Assembly (NCBI GenBank): GCA_018398815.1
Contig: CM031601.1
Coordinates: 35,432,812 to 35,496,811, forward strand
Length of the DNA: 64,000 nt
Direction of reading: 5' to 3'
Source of the DNA: Conus ventricosus
Taxonomy: Eukaryota; Mollusca; Gastropoda; Neogastropoda; Conidae
Below are positions 1 to 10,006 of this stretch, in pieces. Made by a program: the position numbers and the translations under genes. Every line of letters begins with the position of its first letter. Within the stretch, counting starts at the first letter, position 1. The notes below the pieces were generated by a model. It searched no databases. It was given only the letters and a program-made list of their open reading frames with translations, and was not told the origin of the DNA.

Positions 1-17
1 GTAATTAATTCTTCAAA

Positions 18-22
18 CCTGC
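18..22. repeat. Target site duplication, left copy (CCTGC)
   Basis: The five bases CCTGC directly precede the left LTR (which begins TGTCACGG) and recur at 9349-9353 directly after the right LTR (which ends GACA). Ty3/gypsy integrases typically make 4-6 bp duplications, so this marks the whole block as one insertion. Confidence 0.85.
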
Positions 23-2377
23 TGTCACGGTTCACTCCGTTAAGGTGAACAATGACGTAGCATGGGAAGAGGAACCCGCAAGTACCTGACCTCAAGCGCA
101 CAAATCAAACACCGGGCAAGAGATAGACAAACCACAACATTTATTCACTTTAAATAGATATTGATGAGAGATGAAGAGGCGGGCCCTAACTAACTAATAG
201 AACATTTGATGATACTAATCTCCCACCCTAACCCAATACAGCACCTAGAGGACCTAAACCCCCAACCTACCCACACTACTGAAGCCCGCAGGGAAAAGGG
301 AAATGTGTACAATGATAAACACTGAGAAAAAAAAACATCCTTTAAAAAAAAACTATTTGGAAACAACACTAATGACCCGTCGAAGAGAAAAAAAACAACA
401 ACAACATCAAAACTCAAAAAAAAACAACTTTATTCCAGCCCGTTCACTTCTTTGATACGCCTGTCTGCTCTTGTCTCGATTCGTCTCTTGGGGCTACTTG
501 AGTCTAACACCTCCACCCACAAACCCTCGACTCACGCGCGCCCCCCTCACTGCAGTCGCCTCATGATGTCGGGACAGGCGAAGAAAGTGCCAACATCACA
601 ATCGGACCTCCCGGGTCCCAGGCAGCAGCTGTGTTGTCTCGGCCAACAGGACCAGGTCAGGGCGTGGACGACCAGGAGTGAGGTGGGCAGTTGAAGACCC
701 GGGAAAAAAGGCGGAAGAGAAGGAAAAGGAAAAGTGCTGCACATCATATAGTGAGAACACCTATACGGGCTGGTCGGCGGGAACAAGAAAGGGGGAGGGG
801 GCGCGAGTGAAGGCAAATGTGGGGAAGGGAGCAACATGACACAAGGAGCCCCCTACACCTAACTCTATATATATTCACTGGGCATCCAGGCACAATAAAC
901 CATACCTACAAAACTCTACTTATAGAGGACACTTTGAACTAAAATTAAAAAAAAAAAATAACGAATCACCTATGAATGGCAGTATTTAAAAGAAAAACTG
1001 ATGGTTACAATTAAACCTACAAACGTTTAAATACAGAGTTGAACCGAAAGAAAAACCACTGGCCCTAAACTATCTCAATCAATCAATCAATCAATTATTT
1101 TGATTATAGGCCAGCAGACCAAGTAGTCTATAAGACTGTCTCTGAACACAATCCATCAAACATCTTTGCAAGAGGGATGATATGAAAATAAAGCACGAAA
1201 ATGATATCACCATTCGCTCTCCATACAACCCAACAAAACAGACAAGACAAGGGCGCCCGGTCACCATAAGGGAAAAAGGGGGAAGAGGGGGAACACAAGA
1301 GACGCCCCCAAAAACAACTCCTCACCAACCAACTTCCCCAGCCTCGACCATTAGACGCCAAAGGTAATGCCATAAATAAAAATTTACGCTGGAATGTTGA
1401 AAAAAAAATAAAGAATCTTTGTGAATTTTGAAATACATGAATGAAAATAAAATAACGATTTCAGCGCAAATGTGTACGCTAGTTCGACACCGAAAATGGG
1501 GAGAGAGGAAAAAGGGGAACAAAAGGAAACAGTTCCTGATATGTATGAATTACAACTCGCAATAAGTAGATTCCACTAAAGAGGCTGTGACCGCTAGGAA
1601 AACGAACCCCAAGTCGAATCGAAAAAAAAAATGAATGTCAAAATCTGACCAAAAGAAACGTCTTCAACGTGACCAACGTACCACCAAATATTAATTTAAG
1701 ACTTAACACTCACCACAACCACTCGTGCCAAAGAGGACGAAGTCGCCAGGTACCACGTCTGGGGAGAGAAAACAGCATGCAGACCGACCCTCCAGGAAGA
1801 TGTCACCCCCATCTGACCCTCCTGTCCTCTGGCCCTCTCCAGTCTTCTTTAAGTGTTTCCTTTTTTTTTATGTCTTCTTCTCATGATCTTCCTTCTTCCT
1901 TCGGTTCTCCAGATGAAATGATGATGTGGGGGTAAAAAAAAAAAAGATGGTGATAAATGAGCTCCAGCAAGATGACGAGTCCTGCCCAGTGGCTGACTGC
2001 CCACATCCAGTTGCTATCTAGAATACAGGACAGAGCCCTCTCCAACAAAATGATTCAATGACTAGAAAAAACGAGATGACTCGATCACCCCCCAAATCAA
2101 GTGTCCAAACTCACCCCCAACCCAACATTTTGTCCACCTTCCAATAGTGACTAGGCGAGCGAGAAAACTGAGTGAACGCAAATGAATGGGACGCACGTGC
2201 AAAGACAGTGCACCAGCGAGGGCTGGGGTGAAATAGCAAGCGACTGCTCAAAATCAGTCGAGCAGTGTTTGCCCCAGATTTGGTCCTTCTAAAAAATGGC
2301 ATATAGGATGAAAATAATAGGGACAGAAATCTCCTCGCAAGGGGGTGGAAACGAAGGGTCACGCTTGACGCGCGACA
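23..2377 (-). repeat. 3' LTR of the gypsy element (left copy)
   Basis: This block aligns end to end with 6957-9348. Both begin TGTCACGGTTCAC and end in GACA. The copies differ mostly by one-base gains or losses in homopolymers, with a few substitutions (for example near base 37). The LTR is non-coding: short ORFs in it are not shared intact by the two copies. It includes a short AATC repeat near 1076-1095. On the minus strand an AATAAA-type signal and a TATTTAAA stretch occur near 138-158; a role in transcription or polyadenylation is only inferred. Confidence 0.88.
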
Positions 2378-2379
2378 CA

Positions 2380-2388
2380 CCCTCCCCC
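2380..2388 (-). promoter_or_regulatory. Polypurine tract next to the 3' LTR
   Basis: On the minus strand a purine run, GGGGGAGGG, sits two bases before the start of the 3' LTR. This is the position expected for the plus-strand primer of an LTR element. The assignment rests on position and composition. Confidence 0.6.
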
Positions 2389-2731
2389 AAAAAGCGTCGT
2401 TTTACTGAAAACACCCACCTCAGCCTGAGCTGTTAAGATGGAGCTTGCTCCACAGTACAAGCGTGAAAGACAGTCCATGGAAGGGTGGTAAGTTTCGTGC
2501 CCTGACTCACGATACATAGGTCGTACCAGGTAGGTTATAGTGCCCAGGTTCACTTTGCACAGAAGTCGTACCAGGGTAGGGTCACAGTGTTCTGGCTCAC
2601 TTTCCTGGTCGGGAAACACTCAATGGGACATGCGACTAAGGTATCTGCCCCCACATTGGCTTGGACCACTGATGTGTTGAAACGTGAAAGCATAGCACTG
2701 AAAGCTTATTCTTCTTTAGGGGAAGCAAGAG
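2389..2731 (-). other. Remnant between integrase and 3' LTR (site of the missing RT-RNase H)
   Basis: Reading minus, the integrase tail runs into a degenerate version of the C-terminal GPY/F-type module (a leucine-rich LLLP...NKL stretch near 2700-2730), then loses recognisable coding. In Gmr1-like elements RT and RNase H follow here and need roughly 2 kb, but fewer than 350 bp remain. No YxDD motif or RNase H motif is present in any frame. A single internal deletion is the simplest explanation (inference). Confidence 0.5.
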
Positions 2732-3112
2732 TTATACCGTCGTCGCCAGGCTCGAACCATCGCTCCTGCAGCGTCGGTTGTCGAGTTTCCGGTACCTTTC
2801 CCTGGCATTACGTAGGTGCTGCTGAGCCAGCTCACATGTTTCAGACACCCTATTTCTGAGGTCGATAACATAGCTGGACTCCTCTTTGACCACAGGGTCA
2901 GTCTCCTTCTGTGTCCAAAGCTGTTTTAGAATAGCAATAGGTCCCTTGACGGTTCTTCCATAGAGGAGCTCAAACGGGGAGAACCGCATACTCTCTTGTG
3001 GGACCTCTCTGTATGCGAACAAGACGGCAGGGATGAACCGGTCCCACTCCTTTGGCTGCTCGCGGCACAGGCGTCGTAACATCTGTTTGAGCGTGGCGTT
3101 GAACCTCTCCAC
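2732..3112 (-). pseudogene. Integrase, C-terminal half of the core plus tail
   Basis: The ORF opens with MERFNATLK, the motif carrying the third catalytic residue (Glu2, bases 3107-3109) of a retroviral-type DDE integrase. Typical gypsy integrase motifs follow: AVLFAYREVPQES, then PFELLYGRTVKGP, then a basic helical tail ending RERYRKLDNRR. The second catalytic Asp lies in a different frame at 3214-3216. The Asp-to-Glu interval is 107 nt, one base short of the 108 expected for the D-35-E spacing, so a one-base loss separates the two parts. Whether that loss is genomic or an assembly error cannot be told here. Confidence 0.8.
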
Positions 3113-3486
3113 GAGTCCATTAGCTTGCGCGTGATACGGGAAGTGGTCTGACCATGAATGGAAAGCAGCTGGTAGACCTGGTTCATGGTGTCAGACATGA
3201 AGTGTGTGCCCTGGTCCGACAGCACCTTGTCCGGAATCCCTGTTCTGGTCCACATCTGCCACAGGGCATCCGCCACTGTTGCCGCATCGATGTTGCGCAG
3301 AGGGATGGCGTCGGGGTAGCGAGTGGCGTAGTCAACCTGGACCAGAATGTACCGGTGACCACGAACCGAAGGAGGTGAGATGGGACCTACAAGGTCGACA
3401 CCCACCTTAGAAAAGGGTTCACCCACTAGGGGACAGTGCCCAGAGGCACCCTTGTGTTTCTTCCCTTGGGTGTCATCCGCTGGCAC
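2926..3486 (-). pseudogene. Integrase catalytic core, N-terminal half
   Basis: Gypsy integrase core. VGVDLVGPI carries the first catalytic Asp (residue 31), VDYATRYPDAIPL follows at about 51-63, and LSDQGTHF carries the second catalytic Asp (residue 91). The frame is lost near residue 110, after which residues are out-of-frame translation; the Glu motif continues in the 2732-3112 frame. The start overlaps the end of the protease/zinc-finger frame by about 60 bases, so the annotated Met is internal to a former polyprotein and not a true start. Integrase would join element cDNA to host DNA in the nucleus. Confidence 0.82.
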
Positions 3487-4532
3487 ACGTCACATGACCG
3501 GCAGTATGCTTTGATATCGCGATTCATGCCAGGCCAGTAGAACTCCTGTTGAATCCGTTCTTGCGTCCTCTTTACGCCCATGTGCCCCGCCATGGGCGAG
3601 TCATGGCCAACTCGCAAGACCGTGGGAGTAAGTCCCTTGGGTACGACTAACTGCCGTACCTGAGTACTCTGGTTGGAGTACTGGCGGTAGAGCATCCCAT
3701 CATGCTCCACAAATAGGGTGCGTCCGGTGCGGCCGTTCTTAGAAGGCCGACCCACAAGCTCTCGAAGTGCCTTGACTGATGCGTCCCTATACTGCAACCT
3801 CTTGACAGTTTCGGGACTGATCTGGGTTGCCAAGGCGTCCACAGGGGGTTGGTGTATGGGCCGAAGCTCTTCATCACCCTTCCTGGCCATATTCCGGGTG
3901 ACAGCAGCCACAAATACCCGCTCGGGTAAATCTGTGGACATGCGACGTGCCTCTCCCCCAGCGAAGTGTACACAGTTCCCCAGGAGCAAGGAGTATGCGG
4001 GATCCTTAAGGGCTACGGCCCAGACCTTTCCCTCAAAGTATGGGGTGCTCATGGGGATGAGGTACGTGGGCCTTTTTGAGGCAAATCCAGCCTCTATGCC
4101 GGCCACCTCACAATCAGGGCCCCGCTGTACCCCAGGCGGAACGACGGCCTGATCCACAAACACAGCAGTGGCTCCTGAGTCGCGGATGGTGTCGACAACC
4201 TGTGCCCCAACCACCGAGAGGAACACAGGGCTGTGACCCGTTGCGCTGGTGTGACCAAAGAAGACCCGGCATTCCCTGGTCCACGATCGCCCTGAGGCAC
4301 GGTAGGCGGACCTCGTGCTCTGGGACACTCTCGCCGAAAATGCCCTGGTTGCCCACAGTTGAAACACCGAGGAGCAACAGCTGGCGGCGGTCGAGGGGGC
4401 ACCTGACCTCTGAGCTGAGGGCCAGGAGCAGCAGGCTGCTGGGGGTGTGGGATCCGGTCTTCCACAACCGACTGTGCAGATTTCTGTCCGTCCTCCTAAG
4501 GGCCCTCCTGGCCTCGGCGAAGGATTCAGCAA
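3426..4532 (-). pseudogene. Pol: aspartic protease followed directly by integrase HHCC zinc finger
   Basis: Roughly the first 95 residues are probably read out of frame, because the zinc knuckle lies in another frame. From about residue 100 the sequence is a retropepsin: VVDTIRDSGATAVFVD contains the catalytic Asp-Ser-Gly (118-120, bases 4173-4181), and a later LLLGN matches the protease C-terminal motif. The protein then passes, with no RT, into the integrase N-terminal zinc-binding domain: GHDSPMAGH supplies the two His, YWPGM follows, and CRSCDVCQ supplies the Cys pair (bases about 3483-3605). It ends in VPLGTVP, and the core continues in the next frame. Protease joined to integrase is the Gmr1-like arrangement. 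Confidence 0.83.
4094..4465 (-). pseudogene. Gag nucleocapsid region with CCHC zinc knuckle
   Basis: A proline-rich stretch precedes CFNCGQPGHFRREC, a perfect CX2CX4HX4C knuckle (residues 34-47, bases 4325-4366), the RNA-binding signature of gypsy and retroviral nucleocapsids. About 25 residues later the frame stops making sense, and the protease is read in the neighbouring frame. A gag-pol frameshift is a usual expression device in this class, but no clear slippery site could be identified, so an indel error is equally likely. Confidence 0.8.
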
Positions 4533-4603
4533 TCTCTATGGCACTGGCAAAGGTCTTGGGTCAAGCTCGGTGAGACGCAATCTCAGCTCTGGAGTTACCA
4601 CAT

Positions 4604-4966
4604 TCATAAGCTGTTCCACCAACACCAAGTCCTCAAGAGGCATGTCGGACAACTCCACCCAATGTCTAAGGGACCTGGCAGCCGCTCACCATATTGAAGA
4701 AATGTCTCCTCCGCAAGTTTCTTCATAGTCCGGAGTTGACGCCGGTATGATTCTGCAGTGAGATGAAATCGTTTGCGGAGAGCCGCCCTCAATTCTTCAT
4801 AAGTCGGGTTCTCCCCAAGATTTAATATGGCTTCCCTCGCTCTACCCGTCAGTCCACTGGAGAGGTACAAAAACTTGTGCTGATCTGACAAATGATAGCT
4901 GTTTGCCACAGAGTCGAAGTGCTCTAGGAACACGTCAATGTCCTCTCCAGGACGCAGCTCTGGCAA
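4604..4966 (-). pseudogene. Gag capsid-like domain
   Basis: Begins MPELRPGEDIDVFLEHFDSV and continues with a helical region (YLSSGLTGRAREAILNLG, then YEELRAALRKRFH) typical of gypsy Gag capsid domains, which resemble SCAN domains. The open frame extends upstream of this Met into the basic/acidic coiled-coil region, so the start is arbitrary. The last ~25 residues are probably out of frame. It would assemble the element's particle in the cytoplasm. Confidence 0.7.
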
Positions 4967-5157
4967 CCGCAGAGACGGAGGGCAGACGGATGGCTCCCTC
5001 CCCTCACCTCGGTTCCTATCTGGGACTGGAGGCAGCAGAGCCTGGTAGAGGGCGTTTATTTCCTCTCTCCGTCTCTGGTCTCTCTTCTCCTCTTCCTCTC
5101 TATATCTCTGTTCTCTCCTTTCCTCCTCCTCCTACGTCTCAGTTCTTTTCTTCTTTC

Positions 5158-5410
5158 TTTTCCCTACGCTGTTGTTCTTCCTTTCCTCTTCTTCCTTACG
5201 CTTTTGTTCTTTCCTTTCCTCTTCTTCCTTACGCTGTTGTTCTTTCCTTTCCTCTTCTTCCTTACGCTGTTGTTCTTTCCTTTCCTCTTCTTCCTTACGC
5301 TTTTGTTCTTTCCTTTCCTCTTCTTCCTACGTTTTTGTTCTTTCCTTTCCTCTTCTTCCCTACGTTTTTGTTCTTTCCTTTCCTCTTCTTCCCTACGTTG
5401 TCTCTCTAAA
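5158..5410 (-). repeat. 33-bp tandem repeat inside gag, about 7-8 units
   Basis: On the plus strand, pyrimidine-rich units containing TTCTTTCCTTTCCTCTTCTT recur about every 33 bp, with one- or two-base length changes. In frame each unit encodes 11 charged residues, suggesting an extended helix. The length changes cause the frame slip seen in Gag. Confidence 0.8.
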
Positions 5411-5805
5411 TCCAGTCTTTCCTCCCTACGTTGCCCCTCCATCATAAGAAGAAGAGTCCCTAGGTCAGACTGTACTGGCCCCGGAGCGGAAATCTTGGTA
5501 TCGGAAGTCTTGGTGTCGGAAGAGGAACCCCACATGTCGCTAACCCAGCGGTGGACTTGAGACCGAGAGGGTGCGCTCAAAGGAGGACCCGTCTTTGGAT
5601 AGTCACTCGTTGGCGTCTCCCAACCCTGGGAACTCGCAACAGATGACAGCGTAGTCTTAGCTTTCACAGAAGTTGCAGCTCCCGAGTAAGTATGCGATAC
5701 CGTGGTAGGCGTACTGATAGCTACAGTGGAGACCTGGGGATCGGCCAATAAGTCCCACATTCGGCTTTGACTACGGGTGACTCGTTTGTCTCCTCCGGTC
5801 GCCAT
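5164..5805 (-). pseudogene. Gag N-terminal region with charged coiled-coil repeats
   Basis: The start Met (bases 5803-5805) opens with MATGGDKRVTRSQSR and a Ser/Thr-rich region, then passes about residue 120 into a highly charged E/R/K/Q segment. This segment is built from an 11-residue repeat encoded by a 33-bp DNA repeat. After two or three repeats the frame slips by one (KEQ-type repeats become KGKNNSVRKK), so the original protein continued in another frame toward the capsid domain. It lies immediately downstream of the ~1.1 kb leader, so I take it as the N-terminus of Gag. Confidence 0.65.
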
Positions 5806-6935
5806 CCTGACTACGAGATCTCTTCCCGCCTAAATCCCTCCTGGAAGTAACTTCACTTTCCCCTGCTGGAGGAAGGAAGACAAAACGCCGCCTCCAATGG
5901 CCCAACGGGAAATGAAACTGACAGGGCTCAAAAGATGGGCAATCCAAGTCGAATGGACCAACAAATTGGAGGTCGAGGGCGCTTCGCAGTCAGATACCCG
6001 GTTCACACTCAAGGATGTATGTACGACTATGATCACCCAGAACAACTCGGACCTCCCTTCGGTACGTGATGGGCTGGAACCCGTCTACACAAAGATGCGG
6101 AAACGCACGCAACCTCTACATCTTGACCACGACTCGTCTCCTGAAACGACTGACTGGTTAATCCCTGCACGCTTAACAAAGCGTGCAACACGCCACTCCC
6201 ACACAGCGCGGGAGCAACAAATCAAAAATTTTTCCTCCTCTTTTTTTTTTCCCACCACGCAATACGCGACCACCCTACCGGCTGCAAATTGTCTTAATAA
6301 ACAAACCTTTTTTTTACCTTTTAAACTAAAAAAATAATTGGCCAACGCCCTGACGTATGAAAACAAGATAACTGTCTATAACTATTACAAAGTAATAAAA
6401 TCCAAAACGTTTTTTTTTTTTTTTCCGAAAACTCACCTTCACAGGTCAGAGGTCTGTCTCTCCTCGTATCAGCAAGATATCATCCAACAGCTCCTAGTGT
6501 TTCTAAACAGACCAGGTCTGGGAAACACAACCAGAAACCATGTGTGGTTCCACAAAGAGGAAAGCCAGGCTCTCCCAAAGTCTCATGGTAACACCCTCAC
6601 CTTGGTAGAGACCTCTGACCGACCCTAGACCAGCACAAATACTGGCACCGCAGACCTACCCTGGAAAACAAAACCTAACCCTACAAGAGAAAGTCCCTAT
6701 CCCTAATCTAAACAACGGGCGCGCCGAAGCCGAGCCTGGAGTAGGCCAATGCTGACAAGGGATAAGGGTCTCCCGTCTCACCCCCAATTCCCGAACCCAC
6801 ACAGGATCCCGGGCAACCCTAAGAAGGCCCCCTACACACTAAGGCCTACCCTCCAACCACCCACACAACATTTAAGACAGACAGATGCCCGGAGTTGACT
6901 TGCCCGCGAGGTCAAACTGGGGCAGGTTCACCCAA
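5806..6935 (-). other. 5' leader of the gypsy element
   Basis: About 1.1 kb between the primer site and the gag start, with no recognised domain. On the minus strand it would hold the untranslated leader and, by analogy with other LTR elements, a packaging region; nothing specific is visible. Several A and T homopolymers (for example 6240-6250 and 6410-6424) make frames here unreliable. Confidence 0.5.
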
Positions 6936-6953
6936 ATCCCGGACGAGCCCCCA
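6936..6953 (-). promoter_or_regulatory. Primer binding site, tRNA-Pro type
   Basis: On the minus strand the 18 bases TGGGGGCTCGTCCGGGAT lie three bases inside the 5' LTR end. They are identical to the primer site known from murine leukaemia virus, which is complementary to the 3' end of tRNA-Pro including the CCA. The position and TGG start fit minus-strand cDNA priming. Confidence 0.85.
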
Positions 6954-6956
6954 AGA

Positions 6957-9348
6957 TGTCACGGTTCACCTGGTTAAGGTGAACAATGACGTAGCATGGG
7001 AAGAGGGAGAACCCGCAAGTACCTGACCTCAAGCGCACAAATCAAACACCAGGCAAGAGATAGACAAACCACAACATTTATTCACATTAAATAGATATTG
7101 ATGAGAGATGAAGAGGCGGGGCCCTAACTAACTAGATAGAACAGTGATGATACTAAATCTCCCACCCTAACCCAATACAGCACCCAGGAGGACCTAAACC
7201 CCCAACCTACCCCACACTACTGAAGCCCGCAGGGAAAAGGGAAATGTGTACAATGATAAACACATGAGAAAAAAAACAGTCCTTTAAAAAAAAACTATTT
7301 TGGGAAACAACACTAATGACCCGTCGAAGAGAAAAAAAAACAACAACAACATCAAAACCTCAAAAAAAACAACATATTCCAGCCCGTTCACTTCTTTGAT
7401 ACGCCTGTCTGCTCTTGTCTCGATTCGTCTTCTTGGGGCTACCTTGAGTCTAACACCTCTCACCCACAAACCCTCGACTCACGCGCGCCCCCTCACTGCA
7501 GTCGCCTCATGATGTCGGGACAGGCGAAGAAGTGCCAACATCACAATCGGGACCTCCCGGGTCCCAGGGCAGCAGGCTGTGTTGTCTCGGCCAACAGGAG
7601 CCAGGTCAGGGCGTGGACGACCGGGAGGTGAGGTGGCAGTTGAAGACCCGGGAAAAAGGCGGAAGGAGAAGGAAAAGGGAAAAGTGCTGCACATCATATA
7701 GTGAGAACACCTATACGGGCTGGTCGGCGGGAAACAAGAAAGGGGAGGGGGGCGCGAGTGAAGGCAAATGTGGGAAGGGAGGCAACATGACACAAGGAGC
7801 CCCCTACACCTAACTCTATATATATTCACTGGGCATCCAGGCACAATAAACCATACCTACAAAACTCTACTTATAGAGGACACTTTGAACTAAAAATTAA
7901 AAAAAAAAAAATTAATCGGAATCACCTTATGAATGGCAGTATTTAAAAGAAAAACTGATGGTTACATTTAAACCTACAAACGTGTAAATACAGAGTTGAA
8001 CCGAAAGAAAAACCACTGGCCCTAAACTATCTCAATCAATCAATCAATCAATTATTTTGATTATAGGCCAGCAGACCAAGTAGTCTATAAGACTGTCTCT
8101 GAAACACAATCCCTCAAACATCTTTGCAAGAGGGATGATATGAAAATAAAGCACGAAAATGATATCACCATTCGCTCTCCATACAACCCAACAAAACAGA
8201 CAAGACAAGGGCGCCCGGTCACCATAAGGGAAAAAGGGGGAAGAGGGGGAACACAAGAGACGCCCCCAAAAACAACTCCCTCACCAACCAACCTTCCCCC
8301 AGCCTCGACCATTAGACGCCAAAAGGTAATGCCATAAATAAAAATTTACGCTGGAATGTTGAAACAAAAAATAAAGAATCCTTGTGAATTTTGAAAATAC
8401 ATGAATGAAAATAAAATAACGATTTCAGCGCAAAATGTGGTACGCTAGTCGACACCGAAAATGGGGAGAGAGGAAAAAGGGAACAAAAGGAAACAGTTCC
8501 TGATATGTATGAATTACAACTCGCAATAAGTAGGATTCCACTAAAGAGGCTGTGACCGCTAGGAAAACGAACCCCAGAGTCGAATCGAAAAAAAAAAATG
8601 AATGTCAAAATCTGACCAAAAGAAAACGTCTTCAACGTGACCAACGTACCACCAAATATTAATTTAAGACTTAACACTCACCACAACCACTCGTGCCAAA
8701 GAGGACGAAGTCGCCAGGTTACCACGTCTGGGGAGAGAAAACAGCCATGCAGACCGACCCTCCAGGAAGATGTCACCCCCAGTCTGACCCTCCTGTCCTC
8801 TGGCCCTCTCCAGTCTTCTTTAAGTGTTTTTTTTTTTATGTCTTCTTCTCAGGATCTTCCTTCTTCCTTCGTTCTCCAGATGAAATGATGATGTGGGGGG
8901 TAAAAAACAAAAAGATGGTGATAAATGAGCTCCAGCAAGATGACGAGTCCTGCTCCAGTGGCCTGACTGCCCACTCCAGTTGCTATCTAGAATACAGGGA
9001 CGAGGCCCTCTCCAACAAAATGATCAATGACTAGAAAAAAACGAGATGACTCGATCACCCCCCAAATCAGAGTGTCCAAACTCACCCCAAGCCAACTTTT
9101 GTCCACCTTCCAATAGTGACGTAGGCGAGCGAGAAAACTGAGTGAACGCAAATGAATGGGACGCACGTGCAAGACAGTGCACAGCGAGGGCTGGGGTGAA
9201 ATAGCAAGCGACTGCTCAAAAATCAGTCGAGCAGTGTTTGCCCCAAGATTTGGTCCCTTCTAAAAAATGGGCATATAGGATGAAAATAATAGGGACAGAA
9301 ATCTCCTCGCAAGGGGTGGAAACGAAGGGTCACGCTTGACGCGTGACA
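6957..9348 (-). repeat. 5' LTR of the gypsy element (right copy)
   Basis: Matches 23-2377 along its whole length and ends TGACA just before the right target duplication. Because the element reads minus, this is its transcriptional 5' LTR, where a promoter should lie; no box can be assigned with confidence. It has the same AATC micro-repeat near 8034-8053. The near identity of the two LTRs implies a recent insertion. Confidence 0.88.
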
Positions 9349-9353
9349 CCTGC
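9349..9353. repeat. Target site duplication, right copy (CCTGC)
   Basis: Exact match to bases 18-22, directly after the CA end of the right LTR. Confidence 0.85.
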
Positions 9354-9649
9354 TCTTTAAACTGATCTTTATCAGCCCCCTCCCCATCCATCGCCCACTC
9401 CAACTTATCAAATATATTAGTAAGCTCTGTAGCTACTTCGGGCTTCATTTTTTAAACCAGAATAAAAACAACAATTAAAAAATAATTAACTAGTCGCTAC
9501 TCTTGCTTTGCGCAAGAATCAGAAGAAGTTATATATGTGTGCGTGAGTGGTGTGTGTGTGTGTGTATGTGGTTTAATCAACTAGGTCAATTAATCGCAGA
9601 TCGTTTTGACCTAGTTTACTGCACTGCTTTGTAGGTTAAAACGTAAGTG
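9354..9649. other. Flank with short GT microsatellite
   Basis: Host sequence to the right of the insertion. It holds a GT-rich run at about 9531-9570 and no supported gene. Confidence 0.6.
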
Positions 9650-9836
9650 GGCGGGGGGTGGGGGTGGTGGCAGGGGTTGGGTGTGAGGGTGTGCGTGAGT
9701 GGGGGTGGGTGTGGTGGTGTGTGTGCGGGAGCGGGGTGGGTGTGAGTGGGGTGGGGTGTGCGTGCGTGGGGGTGGGTGTGGCGTGCGTGGGGGTGGGAGG
9801 TGGGGTGTGTGTGGGGGTGTGTGCAGGAGTTACCTC
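9650..9836. repeat. GT/GGGGT-rich minisatellite
   Basis: Almost only G and T on the plus strand, with imperfect units such as GTGTGGGGGTGGGTGTG. Open frames through it encode only Gly/Val/Cys/Trp low complexity and are not genes. Confidence 0.8.
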
Positions 9837-9930
9837 CTTGTTTCGCCGGTTTACGACGGGCGACCAGTTCTGGTGTAGGAGTTACCTCCTTGTTTCGCCA
9901 GTTTACGACGGGCGACCCAGTTCTGGTGTA
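9826..9930. repeat. 52-bp direct tandem duplication
   Basis: The segment beginning GGAGTTACCTCCTTGTTTCG and ending CCAGTTCTGGTGTA occurs twice back to back, with one substitution and one inserted base between copies. Confidence 0.85.
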
Positions 9931-10006
9931 TTTTTAGCCTTTAGGTTGGATTCTGCTTCATCAGCTAGTATTGATTTTTTCACAGCAGCTAGTCAGAAGA
10001 TCGCGT

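Larger units (their letters stand above)
23..9348 (-). mobile_element. Ty3/gypsy LTR retrotransposon, Gmr1-like gene order, lacking RT and RNase H
   Basis: A 9.3 kb element whose coding strand is minus. Seen directly: two near-identical terminal repeats of about 2.36 and 2.39 kb beginning TG and ending CA, an 18-nt tRNA-Pro-type primer site next to the right (5') LTR, a purine tract next to the left (3') LTR, and a 5-bp target duplication. Reading minus, the interior gives gag (coiled coil, capsid-like region, CCHC knuckle), aspartic protease (DSG), the integrase zinc finger and the integrase core. Integrase follows protease directly, the order of Gmr1-like gypsy elements, in which RT-RNase H normally comes after integrase. 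Only about 350 bp remain between integrase and the 3' LTR, so RT-RNase H is absent and the copy should be non-autonomous. Several single-base frame breaks exist; because the LTRs also differ largely by single-base indels, some may be sequencing errors. Confidence 0.88.

Noticed and set aside
23..9348. Endogenous gammaretrovirus, suggested by the MLV-type primer site
   Set aside because: There is no env, integrase follows protease directly, and the CCHC, protease and integrase motifs are of gypsy type. The primer site is convergent.
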